64,000 nt of DNA from Streptomyces sp. V3I7 (GTDB lineage: Bacteria; Actinomycetota; Actinomycetes; Streptomycetales; Streptomycetaceae): NCBI RefSeq assembly GCF_030817495.1, contig NZ_JAUSZK010000001.1:3699001-3763000 (forward strand). The letters are read 5' to 3'. This document shows, piece by piece, positions 53,933-62,672 of this stretch. Every line of letters begins with the position of its first letter. The stretch's first letter is position 1. The notes below the pieces were generated by a model. That model saw nothing but the letters and a program-made list of their open reading frames with translations. It did no database searches and was not told where the DNA came from. Made by a program: the position numbers and the translations under genes.

Positions 53933-54865
53933 GTGAGTACAGACCAACAGCCAGACCCCAAGGACCGCCCCGCGCGGCTCACCGTGGGCGTCGTCGGCGC
54001 CGGCCGGGTGGGCCCCGCGCTGGCCGCGTCCCTCCAGCTCGCCGGGCACCGCCCGGTGGCCGTCTCCGGGGTCTCCGACGCCTCCAGACGGCGCGCCGAG
54101 CAGCTGCTGCCCGGTGTGCCGCTGGTCCCGCCCGCCGAGGTGCTCCAGCGCGCCGAGCTGGTCCTGCTCACCGTCCCGGACGACGCCCTGCCCGGCCTCG
54201 TGTCGGGACTCGCCGAGACCGGCGCCGTACGGCCGGGACAGCTGATGGTGCACACCTCCGGGCGGTACGGCACGAAGGTCCTGGACCCCGCCCTGCGCGC
54301 GGGCGCGCTGCCGTTGGCCCTGCACCCCGCGATGACCTTCACCGGCACCCCGGTGGACGTCGAGCGGCTCGCCGGCTGCTCGTTCGGCGTCACCGCCCCC
54401 GAGGAGCTGCGGCTGGCCGCCGAGGCGCTCGTCATCGAGATGGGCGGCGAGCCCGAGTGGATCGCCGAGGAGAACCGCGCGCTCTACCACGCCGCCCTCG
54501 CCCTCGGCTCCAACCACCTGGTGACCCTGGTCGCCCAGTCCATGGAGCTGCTGCGCACGGCCGGTGTCGAGGCCCCCGACCGGATGCTCGGTCCGCTGCT
54601 CGGTGCCGCCCTGGACAACGCGCTGCGCTCCGGCGACGCGGCCCTGACCGGGCCCGTCTCGCGCGGGGACGCGGGCACCGTCGCCGCGCACGTCACCGAG
54701 CTCGGCAAGCACGCCCCGCAGACCCTCGCGAGTTATCTCGCGATGGCCCGCGCGACCGCCGACCGGGCGCTCGCGCACGGGCGGCTGAAGCCGGAACTCG
54801 CCGAGGACCTCCTCGGAGTGCTCGCCACGGGCACGGACCCGACACAGAACGAGGAAGACCGATGA
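53933..54865 (+). CDS. Rossmann-fold DUF2520 protein (310 aa)
   Basis: NAD(P)-binding N-terminus ([20 protein letters not shown]), HPAMTFTG, then the helical DUF2520 part. It resembles 6-phosphogluconate dehydrogenase/ketopantoate-reductase folds. In actinobacteria it almost always precedes panC, as here, and its ATG/TGA overlap with panC (4 bases) suggests a role in pantothenate synthesis, possibly as ketopantoate reductase, though this is not shown. GGGAAGG about 11 bases before GTG 53933. Confidence 0.85.
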   Translation: MSTDQQPDPKDRPARLTVGVVGAGRVGPALAASLQLAGHRPVAVSGVSDASRRRAEQLLPGVPLVPPAEVLQRAELVLLTVPDDALPGLVSGLAETGAVRPGQLMVHTSGRYGTKVLDPALRAGALPLALHPAMTFTGTPVDVERLAGCSFGVTAPEELRLAAEALVIEMGGEPEWIAEENRALYHAALALGSNHLVTLVAQSMELLRTAGVEAPDRMLGPLLGAALDNALRSGDAALTGPVSRGDAGTVAAHVTELGKHAPQTLASYLAMARATADRALAHGRLKPELAEDLLGVLATGTDPTQNEEDR

Positions 54866-55884
54866 GCCGCCGTCCCTTCGAACTCGCACCGACGGTCGAT
54901 GACCTGACGTACGTGCACGACCACTTCGCGGTGCCCGGTCGTACCGCCGTCGTCATGACGATGGGCGCCCTGCACGAAGGCCACGCCAGCCTGATCAGGG
55001 CCGCGCGCGAGCGGGTCGGCCACAAGGGCTTCGTGATCGTCACGGTCTTCGTCAACCCGCTCCAGTTCGGTGCGGGCGAGGACCTCGACCGCTACCCGCG
55101 CACCCTCGAGGCCGACCTGAAGATCGCCGAACAGGCCGGTGCCGACGTCGTGTTCGCGCCCTCCGCCGACGAGGTCTACCCCGGCGGGCAGCCCCAGGTG
55201 CGCCTGACCGCGGGTCCCATGGGCGAGCGCCTGGAGGGTGCCTCGCGTCCCGGGCACTTCGACGGCATGCTCACCGTCGTCGCCAAGCTGCTCCACCTCA
55301 CGCGCCCCGACGTGGCCCTGTTCGGGCAGAAGGACGCCCAGCAGCTCGCCGTGATCCGGCGCATGGTGCGGGACCTGAACTTCGGCGTCGAGATCGTCGG
55401 CGTCCCGACCGTGCGCGAGGAGGACGGCCTGGCCCTGTCCAGCCGCAACCGCTACCTCACGCCCGACGAGCGCCACACCGCCCTCGCCCTGTCCCGGGCG
55501 CTGTTCGCGGGCCGCGACCGGCACGCCGCCCAGGAGGCGCTGCGCGCGCGGGCCCTCGAAGTGCCCGCCACGCGCGCGCGGGCCGAGGCGCTCAGCGCCA
55601 TAGGGGAGTCCCGCGCCGCCGCCGACGCGCACGCCGTCGCCAAGGCCGCGCCCGGCGGCCCGGCCGCCGTCCGCGCCGCCGCCCGGCTCGTCCTGGACGA
55701 CGCGGCCCGCCTCGACCCGCCGCTCGAACTGGACTACCTCGCACTCGTCGACCCGTCCGACTTCACCGAGATCGACGACGACTTCACCGGCGAGGCCGTC
55801 CTCGCCGTCGCCGCGCGGGTCGGCACCACCCGGCTGATCGACAACCTCCCGCTGACCTTCGGAACCCTGGGGGACGCCTCGTGA
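54862..55884 (+). CDS. panC: Pantoate-beta-alanine ligase (340 aa)
   Basis: Makes pantothenate from pantoate, beta-alanine and ATP. The nucleotidyl-transferase fold has [14 protein letters not shown] (HxGH), [27 protein letters not shown] and the KMSKS-like LSSRNRYL. It is somewhat longer than E. coli PanC due to a C-terminal extension (~50 residues, Ala-rich). GAGGAAG upstream. It overlaps the preceding gene and the nadB start (GTGA) by four bases each, so translation is coupled. Confidence 0.95.
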   Translation: MSRRPFELAPTVDDLTYVHDHFAVPGRTAVVMTMGALHEGHASLIRAARERVGHKGFVIVTVFVNPLQFGAGEDLDRYPRTLEADLKIAEQAGADVVFAPSADEVYPGGQPQVRLTAGPMGERLEGASRPGHFDGMLTVVAKLLHLTRPDVALFGQKDAQQLAVIRRMVRDLNFGVEIVGVPTVREEDGLALSSRNRYLTPDERHTALALSRALFAGRDRHAAQEALRARALEVPATRARAEALSAIGESRAAADAHAVAKAAPGGPAAVRAAARLVLDDAARLDPPLELDYLALVDPSDFTEIDDDFTGEAVLAVAARVGTTRLIDNLPLTFGTLGDAS

Positions 55885-57599
55885 CCGGCACCGGCATACG
55901 GCTGCACGCGCCCGACCCCGGGTGGGCCATCGACGCGGACGTGGTGGTCGTCGGTTCCGGCGTCGCCGGCCTGACCGCCGCCCTGCGCTGCGAGGCCGCC
56001 GGTCTGCGGACGGTCGTCGTCACCAAGGCGCGCCTGGACGACGGCTCCACCCGCTGGGCGCAGGGCGGCATCGCGGCCGCCCTCGGCGAGGGCGACACCC
56101 CCGAGCAGCACCTGGACGACACCCTGGTCGCCGGCGTCGGCCTGTGCGACGAGGAGGCCGTACGCATCCTCGTCACCGAGGGCCCCGACGCCGTACGCCG
56201 CCTCATCGCCACCGGCGCGCACTTCGACGAGTCCTCCGAAGGGGAACTGGAGCTCACCCGCGAGGGCGGCCACCACCGCCGCCGTATCGCGCACGCGGGC
56301 GGTGACGCCACCGGCGCGGAGATCTCCCGGGCGCTCGTCGAGGCCGTCCGCGCGCGGGGGCTGCGCACGATCGAGAACGCGCTCGTGCTCGACCTTCTGA
56401 CGGACGCCGAGGGCCGCACGGCGGGCGTCACCCTGCACGTCATGGGCGAGGGGCAGCACGACGGCGTGGGCGCCGTGCACGCCCCCGCGGTCGTCCTCGC
56501 GACCGGCGGCATGGGTCAGGTCTTCTCCGCGACCACCAACCCCTCGGTGTCGACCGGCGACGGCGTGGCGCTCGCCCTTCGCGCGGGCGCCGAGGTCTCC
56601 GACCTGGAGTTCGTGCAGTTCCACCCGACCGTGCTGTTCCTCGGCCCCGACGCCGAGGGCCAGCAGCCGCTGGTCTCCGAGGCGGTGCGCGGCGAGGGGG
56701 CCCACCTGGTCGACGCCGACGGAGTGCGCTTCATGGCCGGGCAGCACGAACTGGCCGAACTCGCGCCCCGGGACATCGTCGCCAAGGGCATCACGCGCCG
56801 CATGGGGGAGCAGGACGCCGCCCACATGTTCCTCGACGCCCGGCACTTCGGCGCCGAGATGTGGGAGCACCGCTTCCCGACGATCCTGGCCGCCTGCCGC
56901 GCGAACGGCATCGACCCGGTCACCGAGCCCATCCCGGTCGCCCCGGCCGCCCACTACGCCTCCGGCGGCGTCCGCACCGACGCCCACGGCCGGACGACCG
57001 TCCCCGGGCTGTACGCGTGCGGCGAGGTCGCCTGCACCGGCGTGCACGGCGCCAACCGGCTCGCCTCCAACTCCCTGCTGGAGGGCCTGGTCTACGCCGA
57101 GCGCATCGCCGCCGACATCGCCGCGCTCAAGGCGGACGGCCGCCTGCACGCGCGCGTGCCCGCGCCGGTCGCCCGGCCCGAGAAGCCCGCGCACCCCCTG
57201 CTCGGCGCCGAGGCCCGGTTCGCCATCCAGCGGATCATGACCCGGGGCGCGGGCGTGCTGCGCTCGGACGAGTCCCTCGCCAAGGCCGCCGACCAGCTGT
57301 CGCGGCTGCACACCGAGGCCCGCGAGGTCCTCGACGAGACCGGCCGGACCGCCGAGCCCGGCGTCGACACCTGGGAGGCCACCAACCTCCTGTGCGTGGC
57401 CCGCGTCCTGGTCGCCGCCGCCCGGCGGCGCGAGGAGACCCGCGGCTGCCACTGGCGCGAGGACCGGCCCGACCGCGACGACGCCCGCTGGCGGCGCCAC
57501 ATCGTCGTACGGCTGAATCCGGACCGGACACCCACCCTGCACACCACCGGCACCGCAGACTTTCCCCCCATCCGGCAGCACCGTCCCCAGGAGCAGTGA
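55881..57599 (+). CDS. nadB: L-aspartate oxidase (572 aa)
   Basis: FAD enzyme turning aspartate into iminoaspartate, first step of de novo NAD synthesis. FAD-binding [28 protein letters not shown], catalytic HPTV in VQFHPTVLF, and [29 protein letters not shown]. The C-terminal helical domain is complete. There is no nadA in the window; the quinolinate synthase must be elsewhere. Overlaps panC by four bases. Confidence 0.95.
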   Translation: MTGTGIRLHAPDPGWAIDADVVVVGSGVAGLTAALRCEAAGLRTVVVTKARLDDGSTRWAQGGIAAALGEGDTPEQHLDDTLVAGVGLCDEEAVRILVTEGPDAVRRLIATGAHFDESSEGELELTREGGHHRRRIAHAGGDATGAEISRALVEAVRARGLRTIENALVLDLLTDAEGRTAGVTLHVMGEGQHDGVGAVHAPAVVLATGGMGQVFSATTNPSVSTGDGVALALRAGAEVSDLEFVQFHPTVLFLGPDAEGQQPLVSEAVRGEGAHLVDADGVRFMAGQHELAELAPRDIVAKGITRRMGEQDAAHMFLDARHFGAEMWEHRFPTILAACRANGIDPVTEPIPVAPAAHYASGGVRTDAHGRTTVPGLYACGEVACTGVHGANRLASNSLLEGLVYAERIAADIAALKADGRLHARVPAPVARPEKPAHPLLGAEARFAIQRIMTRGAGVLRSDESLAKAADQLSRLHTEAREVLDETGRTAEPGVDTWEATNLLCVARVLVAAARRREETRGCHWREDRPDRDDARWRRHIVVRLNPDRTPTLHTTGTADFPPIRQHRPQEQ

Positions 57600-57604
57600 C
57601 AGCA

Positions 57605-58582
57605 GTGAGCACCCCCGACCTTCCCCTTGCCGACACCGGTGGCTGCGGCGACGGCTGCGCCTGCGGCGCGGACGCCGAGGACGCGTACATGGAGTGCGGG
57701 CTCGACCCCGCGCTCGCCGAGCTCCTGGCCGACGCCGGACTCGACCCCCTGGAGGTCGAGGACATCGCCAACGTCGCCGTCCAGGAGGACCTCGCGGGCG
57801 GTGTGGACGTGACGACCGTCGCGACCATCCCCGAGGACGCCGTGGCCACCGCCGACTTCACCGCGCGCGAGGCGGGCGTCGTCGCGGGCCTGCGCGTCGC
57901 CGAGGCCGTGCTCTCCGTGGTGTGCACCGACGAGTTCGAGGTCGAGCGGCACGTGGAGGACGGCGACCGGGTGGAGGCCGGCCAGAAGCTCCTGTCGGTC
58001 ACCACGCGCACCCGCGACCTGCTGACCGCCGAGCGCAGCGCCCTCAACATCCTGGGCCGCCTGTCCGGCATCGCGACGGCCACGCGCGCGTGGGCCGACG
58101 TGCTGGAGGGCACCGACGCCGACGTGCGCGACACCCGCAAGACGACGCCGGGCCTCAGGTCTCTGGAGAAGTACGCCGTGCGCTGCGGCGGCGGCGTCAA
58201 CCACCGCATGTCCCTGTCGGACGCGGCTCTGGTGAAGGACAACCACGTGCTCGCAGCGGGCGGCGTCGAGCAGGCCTTCAAGGCCGTCCGTGAGGCCTTC
58301 CCGGACCTGCCCGTCGAGGTCGAGGTCGACACCCTGCACCAGCTGCGCGAGGCCGTCGACGCCGGCGCCGACCTGATCCTGCTGGACAACTTCACGCCCG
58401 GCGAGTGCGAGGAGGCCGTGGCCATCGTCCACGGGCGCGCCCAGCTGGAGGCCTCCGGCCGGCTCACGCTCGACAACGCGCGCGCGTACGCGGAGACCGG
58501 CGTCGACTTCCTGGCCGTCGGCGCCCTCACCCACTCCGCCCCGGTCCTGGACATCGGCCTGGACCTGCGCGAGGCGGAGTAA
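57605..58582 (+). CDS. nadC: Nicotinate-nucleotide pyrophosphorylase (325 aa)
   Basis: Quinolinate phosphoribosyltransferase. Motifs: EDLAGGVDVTT, LNILGRLSGIAT, RDTRKTTPGLRSLEKYAV, NHRMSLSDAALVKDNH, and GVDFLAVGALTHSAPVLDIGLD. About 30 extra N-terminal residues carry a Cys-rich stretch (GGCGDGCACGAD...ECG), which the core enzyme does not need and which could bind metal. AGGAG twelve bases before GTG 57605. Six bases after nadB, so one operon. Confidence 0.94.
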   Translation: MSTPDLPLADTGGCGDGCACGADAEDAYMECGLDPALAELLADAGLDPLEVEDIANVAVQEDLAGGVDVTTVATIPEDAVATADFTAREAGVVAGLRVAEAVLSVVCTDEFEVERHVEDGDRVEAGQKLLSVTTRTRDLLTAERSALNILGRLSGIATATRAWADVLEGTDADVRDTRKTTPGLRSLEKYAVRCGGGVNHRMSLSDAALVKDNHVLAAGGVEQAFKAVREAFPDLPVEVEVDTLHQLREAVDAGADLILLDNFTPGECEEAVAIVHGRAQLEASGRLTLDNARAYAETGVDFLAVGALTHSAPVLDIGLDLREAE

Positions 58583-58587
58583 CGGCC

Positions 58588-59385
58588 ATGCTCCTGACGA
58601 TCGACGTAGGCAACACGCACACCGTCCTCGGCCTGTTCGACGGCGACACCATCGTCGAGCACTGGCGCATCTCCACGGACGCCCGCCGCACGGCCGACGA
58701 ACTGGCCGTCCTGCTCCAGGGCCTGATGGGCATGCACCCGCTGCTCGGCGAGGAGCTCGGCGACGGCATCGACGGGATCGCGATCTGCGCGACCGTGCCC
58801 TCGGTCCTCCACGAGCTGCGCGAGGTGACGCGGCGGTACTACGGGGACGTCCCCGCGGTGCTGGTGGAGCCCGGCGTGAAGACGGGCGTGCCGATCCTGA
58901 CGGACAACCCCAAGGAGGTCGGCGCCGACCGCATCATCAACGCGGTGGCGGCCGTCGAGCTGTACGGGGGCCCGGCGATCGTCGTCGACTTCGGTACGGC
59001 GACGACCTTCGACGCGGTGTCCGCGCGCGGGGAGTATGTCGGCGGCGTCATCGCGCCGGGCATCGAGATCTCGGTCGACGCCCTCGGCGTCAAGGGCGCG
59101 CAGCTGCGGAAGATCGAGATGGCCCGCCCGCGCAGCGTGATCGGCAAGAACACGGTCGAGGCGATGCAGGCGGGCATCGTGTACGGCTTCGCCGGACAGG
59201 TCGACGGGGTCGTGAACCGGATGGCCCGCGAGCTGGCCGACGACCCGGACGACGTGACGGTGATCGCCACGGGCGGGCTCGCGCCGATAGTGCTGAGCGA
59301 GTCGTCGGTCATCGACGAGCACGAGCCGTGGCTGACCCTGATCGGCCTGCGCCTGGTGTACGAGCGGAACGTCGCCCGCGCGTGA
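58588..59385 (+). CDS. coaX: Type III pantothenate kinase (265 aa)
   Basis: First step from pantothenate to CoA. ASKHA-fold motifs: IDVGNTHTVLGLF, GADRIINAVAA, VVDFGTATTFD and the C-terminal ATGGLAPI. Start ATG 58588, five bases after nadC. With panC in the same operon it links pantothenate synthesis directly to its use, next to the NAD genes. Confidence 0.95.
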   Translation: MLLTIDVGNTHTVLGLFDGDTIVEHWRISTDARRTADELAVLLQGLMGMHPLLGEELGDGIDGIAICATVPSVLHELREVTRRYYGDVPAVLVEPGVKTGVPILTDNPKEVGADRIINAVAAVELYGGPAIVVDFGTATTFDAVSARGEYVGGVIAPGIEISVDALGVKGAQLRKIEMARPRSVIGKNTVEAMQAGIVYGFAGQVDGVVNRMARELADDPDDVTVIATGGLAPIVLSESSVIDEHEPWLTLIGLRLVYERNVARA

Positions 59386-59503
59386 GCGGTGGGCCGGCGC
59401 CCCGCGGCGCCGGCCCGGGCCCATCGCCCCAGCTGAGGGAAACCGGGGAGCGACACGGCAGCCCGAGCCGTCTGTTTTGTCCGATTAGCGGTAGCGTCAC
59501 CGC

Positions 59504-60118
59504 ATGCCCACGCCATACGGATCCCGCGGCGGCATGGCGTTCGGTGCGGAGGAGCTGCCCGTGCTCCGCCGCGCTCTCGCCCTCGCCCTTCACCCCGGCC
59601 CCGCCTCGACCGAGGACGTCCAGGACTGTCTCCGCCTCGCCGAGTCGCTCGACGAGGCGATGCACGAGGGGGTCAGGCTGCGCGCCTTCCTCGTGGCCGA
59701 CCTCGGCCGGTACCGCGCCGCCCTCCCCGGCGCCGCGGCCGGCTATCTGGCACTCCTGGAGGAGGTGCTGGGCGCCGGATACCGCCCCCTCGCCGACGAC
59801 CTGGCCGCGCTCCGCGCCCTGCGCGGGAACCGCGCCGCGGCGGCCCTGCTCGACCGCCTGGACCGCCCCGGAGCTCACCCGGATGCCACCGCCACCGTGC
59901 CCGCCTCCCGTCGTCGCCCCCGGCTGCTGATGGCGCTGCCAGGAGGCGACAAGGGCGAGGAGCAGGGCAAGAAGCCCGCAGAGCGCCCGTCCCCGCAGCC
60001 CGCCGCGCCCAAGCCGTCGAGGCCCGTCCCCACCCCGGGCGAGGTCTTCCCCCGGCGCAAGCCCGCCCCGTCCCCCGGCACGCCCAACCCGCCCCACCAG
60101 CGGCTCGCCGCGGGCTGA
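59504..60118 (+). CDS. Hypothetical protein with helical domain and Pro/Lys-rich tail (204 aa)
   Basis: Residues ~15-125 are helical with Ala/Leu repeats (LPVLRRALALALHP; LRAFLVADLGRYRAALPGAAAGYLALLEEVL). The last ~70 residues are rich in Pro, Lys and Arg and likely disordered. TAGCGT six bases before ATG 59504 (leaderless). It follows coaX by 118 bases with its own promoter. Family not recognised; I recall a similar gene after coaX in Streptomyces. Confidence 0.75.
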   Translation: MPTPYGSRGGMAFGAEELPVLRRALALALHPGPASTEDVQDCLRLAESLDEAMHEGVRLRAFLVADLGRYRAALPGAAAGYLALLEEVLGAGYRPLADDLAALRALRGNRAAAALLDRLDRPGAHPDATATVPASRRRPRLLMALPGGDKGEEQGKKPAERPSPQPAAPKPSRPVPTPGEVFPRRKPAPSPGTPNPPHQRLAAG

Positions 60119-60197
60119 GACGGGCACCGCGACACGGGGCCGGGCGCCGGACCCACCCCGGTCCGTCCGCCGATGTCCCCCTGGCTACCCTGGGGGC

Positions 60198-60377
60198 ATG
60201 GACTATGTCTCCGCGCTCGTGCCCCCGGTCGTCATGGCCGCGTTGTTCATCGCTGTGGTCCGGGTGATCGTGAAGACCCAGGGCGGGGCCGCGAAGACCA
60301 AGGAGGACGCCGCCGTCGACGCGGCCCTCGCGCACGCGGACGGCGTGCGGCAGGCCTCCGCCGGCCCTGACGCCTGA
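60198..60377 (+). CDS. Small single-pass membrane protein (59 aa)
   Basis: MDYVSALVPPVVMAALFIAVV is a hydrophobic N-terminal segment, followed by an alternating charged/Ala tail (EDAAVDAALAHADGVRQ). G/C dominates third positions. TACCCT exactly six bases before ATG 60198 indicates a leaderless mRNA, and a strong terminator follows 31 bases after the stop. Function unknown. Confidence 0.72.
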   Translation: MDYVSALVPPVVMAALFIAVVRVIVKTQGGAAKTKEDAAVDAALAHADGVRQASAGPDA

Positions 60378-60408
60378 GAAGCCCCGCCCGGCCTCGCCCC
60401 ACACCTCT

Positions 60409-60457
60409 GGGCGTACGACTCGCGCACCTCGCGCTTTCCGAGTCGTACGCCCTTTTT
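60409..60457 (+). terminator. Rho-independent terminator after the 59-aa gene
   Basis: Arms 60409-60422 and 60439-60452 pair perfectly (14 bp, loop 16) and are followed by TTTTT (60453-60457), the classic form. Confidence 0.92.
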
Positions 60458-60528
60458 GTTCGCGTTTGTCGCGGAAGGCGCACGTCCGGGCCAGCATGGA
60501 CCGGGATCTCCCACTATTGTTCTGAACT

Positions 60529-60948
60529 GTGCCTCGCCCATTGGGAGAACTCGAAGACGCGGTCATGACGCGGGTGTGGAAGTGGAACCGCCCGGTGACC
60601 GTTCGGGAAGTCCTGGAAGACCTTCAGCGGGAGCGGTCCATCGCGTACACCACGGTGATGACCGTTTTGGACAATCTCCATCAGAAGGGCTGGGTGCGCC
60701 GCGAGGCGGAAGGGCGCGCCTATCGATATGAGGCCGTCTCCACGCGTGCCGCGTACGCCGCGGCCCTCATGAACGAGGCCTGGTCGCAGAGCGACAACGC
60801 GGCCGCCGCACTCGTCGCGTTCTTCGGGATGATGAGCGACGAACAGCGCCAGGCGCTGAGAGCCGCCATGCGTATCGTCCAGGTCCCGGAAACCCTGGAA
60901 GGCGAAGAGGAGAACCCCGCCGCCCCACAGGACGACGACGGGCGATAG
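60529..60948 (+). CDS. BlaI/MecI-family repressor (139 aa)
   Basis: Winged HTH of the BlaI/MecI/CopY type: LGELEDAVMTRVWKWNRPVTVREVLEDL and YTTVMTVLDNLHQKGWVRREAEGRAYRY, then a C-terminal dimer helix. BlaI-type repressors usually respond to a partner membrane protease (BlaR1), which is not next to this gene. TATTGT eight bases before GTG 60529. Target unknown. Its TAG stop codon forms part of the next gene's -10 box. Confidence 0.88.
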   Translation: MPRPLGELEDAVMTRVWKWNRPVTVREVLEDLQRERSIAYTTVMTVLDNLHQKGWVRREAEGRAYRYEAVSTRAAYAAALMNEAWSQSDNAAAALVAFFGMMSDEQRQALRAAMRIVQVPETLEGEEENPAAPQDDDGR

Positions 60949-60957
60949 CGTCCGCTC

Positions 60958-61491
60958 ATGTCAGCAGAGCGCCGCGAAGTCACCGCAAAAGCCGTCACCG
61001 TCCGGCGGGCCCGGACCAGCGATGTCCCGGCCGTGCGCGACCTCCTTGACTCCTACGCGCGCGAGCACATCCTGCTCGACAAAGCGACCGTGACCCTTTA
61101 CGAGGACATCCAGGAGTTCTGGGTCGCGGAACGCGACGACAACGCCGAGGTCGTCGGCTGCGGGGCACTGCACGTCATGTGGGAAGACCTCGCGGAAGTG
61201 CGCACGCTCGCGGTGAAGCCGGGCCTGAAGGGCTCCGGTGTCGGTCACCGCCTGCTGGAGAAGTTGCTGCACACCGCCCGCTGGCTCGGTGTGCGGCGCG
61301 TTTTCTGTCTCACCTTCGAAGTGGACTTCTTCACGAAGCACGGCTTCGTGGAGATCGGCGAGACGCCGGTGGACACCGATGTCTACGCCGAGCTCTTGCG
61401 TTCCTATGACGAGGGCGTCGCGGAGTTCCTCGGTCTCGAACGAGTGAAACCGAACACCTTGGGCAACAGCCGGATGCTTCTGCATCTGTGA
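60958..61491 (+). CDS. GNAT amino-acid N-acetyltransferase, ArgA-like (177 aa)
   Basis: GNAT fold with the acetyl-CoA loop VKPGLKGSGVGHRLLEKLL and the ArgA-type VRRARTSDVPAVRDLLDSYA start. It resembles the single-domain actinobacterial glutamate N-acetyltransferase (Rv2747-like) that begins arginine synthesis. TAGCGT six bases before ATG 60958 (leaderless); that box begins with the stop codon of the upstream repressor gene. Substrate glutamate is inferred from family. Confidence 0.85.
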   Translation: MSAERREVTAKAVTVRRARTSDVPAVRDLLDSYAREHILLDKATVTLYEDIQEFWVAERDDNAEVVGCGALHVMWEDLAEVRTLAVKPGLKGSGVGHRLLEKLLHTARWLGVRRVFCLTFEVDFFTKHGFVEIGETPVDTDVYAELLRSYDEGVAEFLGLERVKPNTLGNSRMLLHL

Positions 61492-61634
61492 TCGCCGGGT
61501 TCGCCCGCTATTCCCGCGGTCCGACGCTGCCCAGGTTCCCTATGTCCGAAACGCGCATCTTTCCGGACGGGGATGCTCCCCGGGTCTCTCCCAGGGGTTT
61601 GTGTTTTTCCGGCAAAAGCGGTTTGCTTTCCGGC

Positions 61635-61656
61635 GTACTGCAGTACTGCATATAAC
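61635..61656 (+). promoter_or_regulatory. Palindrome and -10 box upstream of lsr2
   Basis: GTACTGCAGTAC (61635-61646) is a perfect 12-base palindrome. TATAAC (61651-61656), a near-consensus -10, follows four bases on. The upstream 60 bases are poor in G+C for this genome. This may be the site of autoregulation or of another repressor of lsr2. Confidence 0.6.
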
Positions 61657-61722
61657 AGGGGGCGGTGAAACGGCGAGAGCCGCAGACCCCGGGCCCTCAC
61701 GTTATCGATGAAAGGAAAAGCC

Positions 61723-62058
61723 GTGGCACAGAAGGTTCAGGTCCTTCTTGTCGACGACCTCGACGGCGGCGAGGCCGACGAGACCGTTACGTTCGCGCTG
61801 GACGGCAAGACGTACGAGATCGATCTCACGACCACCAATGCGGACAAGCTGCGGGGACTTCTCGAGCCGTATGTGAAGGGTGGCCGTCGTACGGGAGGCC
61901 GCGCTTCCGGTGGACGTGGAAAGGCGCGTGCGGCTTCCGGTAGCAGCCAGGACACCGCGCAGATCCGCGCCTGGGCGAAGGAGAACGGTTACGAGGTCAA
62001 CGACCGCGGCCGTGTCCCCGCCAGCATCCGTGAGGCCTACGAGAAGGCCAACGGCTGA
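61723..62058 (+). CDS. lsr2: Lsr2 nucleoid-associated xenogeneic silencer (111 aa)
   Basis: N-terminal dimer domain (VQVLLVDDLDGGEADETVTFALDGKTYEIDL), a basic Gly/Arg linker, and the C-terminal DNA-binding domain with the AT-hook-like RGRVPASIREAY. It bridges AT-rich DNA and silences foreign genes in actinomycetes. AAAGGA six bases before GTG 61723. Its 3' end overlaps the convergent SCO3374-like gene by 22 bases. It lies next to clpC as in S. coelicolor. Confidence 0.97.
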   Translation: MAQKVQVLLVDDLDGGEADETVTFALDGKTYEIDLTTTNADKLRGLLEPYVKGGRRTGGRASGGRGKARAASGSSQDTAQIRAWAKENGYEVNDRGRVPASIREAYEKANG

Positions 62059-62672
62059 TACCTCGGCCCTCCGGCGCACGCGCGCCGCAGCCGGATCCGG
62101 TGGCACTGGGTGACCACCGTGTCCACGAGTCGTACGAGATCGGGGGCGCCTCCCACGCCCCCCATGGCCGACAGTGTCGGCAGCGAGGCCTCGACCTCGT
62201 ACCCCGGCTCGGGGGGCCGCAGCCATACGGCGGCCCCCTGTGCGGGACGCGAGGGCCCGGGCCATGGTGCCTCCACGCACCCGTCCGCACCGTGCGCCGC
62301 CAGATCGAGCGCCAGCGGCCCCCACTCGAGCCAGTCCAGCAGCCCGGGCAGCTCCTCCGCGCTTCCCGCGGCCACCAGGAGCAGCATCCGGTCGCCCCGC
62401 AGCGCCACCGGTGAGGCCGCCGCGAGGTGCCTGAGCGCCACCGCGCCCGCCTCGGCCGGGACCTCCAGGACGTCGAAGCGCACGCCTGTGACGAGTCGCA
62501 CCGGCTCACCGGGCACGGTCGCCCACCCCAGTTCGTTCTCGTACCAGTGCCGGATCCGGCCGACCGTACCGACCGGGCCGGCCGCACCGTCCTGACCGCC
62601 CGGACCCCCCGGGCCGGCGGGGCCCGACGACGGACGACGGGGAAGGGGAACCATGGGCACCGTACTGACCAT
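62037..62672 (-). CDS. SCO3374-family protein (211 aa)
   Basis: Matches the protein encoded between lsr2 and clpC in other Streptomyces: a Pro/Gly-rich N-terminus, then LGWATVPGEPVRLVTGVRFDVLEVPAEAGAVALRHL, which resembles the N-terminal part of bifunctional primase/polymerase (prim-pol-like) proteins, and VWLRPPEPGYEVEASLPTLSAM. No catalytic Asp pair is obvious. Start uncertain: ATG 62672 or ATG 62654; neither has a good ribosome site. The end overlaps lsr2. Confidence 0.75.
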   Translation of the reverse strand: MVSTVPMVPLPRRPSSGPAGPGGPGGQDGAAGPVGTVGRIRHWYENELGWATVPGEPVRLVTGVRFDVLEVPAEAGAVALRHLAAASPVALRGDRMLLLVAAGSAEELPGLLDWLEWGPLALDLAAHGADGCVEAPWPGPSRPAQGAAVWLRPPEPGYEVEASLPTLSAMGGVGGAPDLVRLVDTVVTQCHRIRLRRACAGGPRYQPLAFS

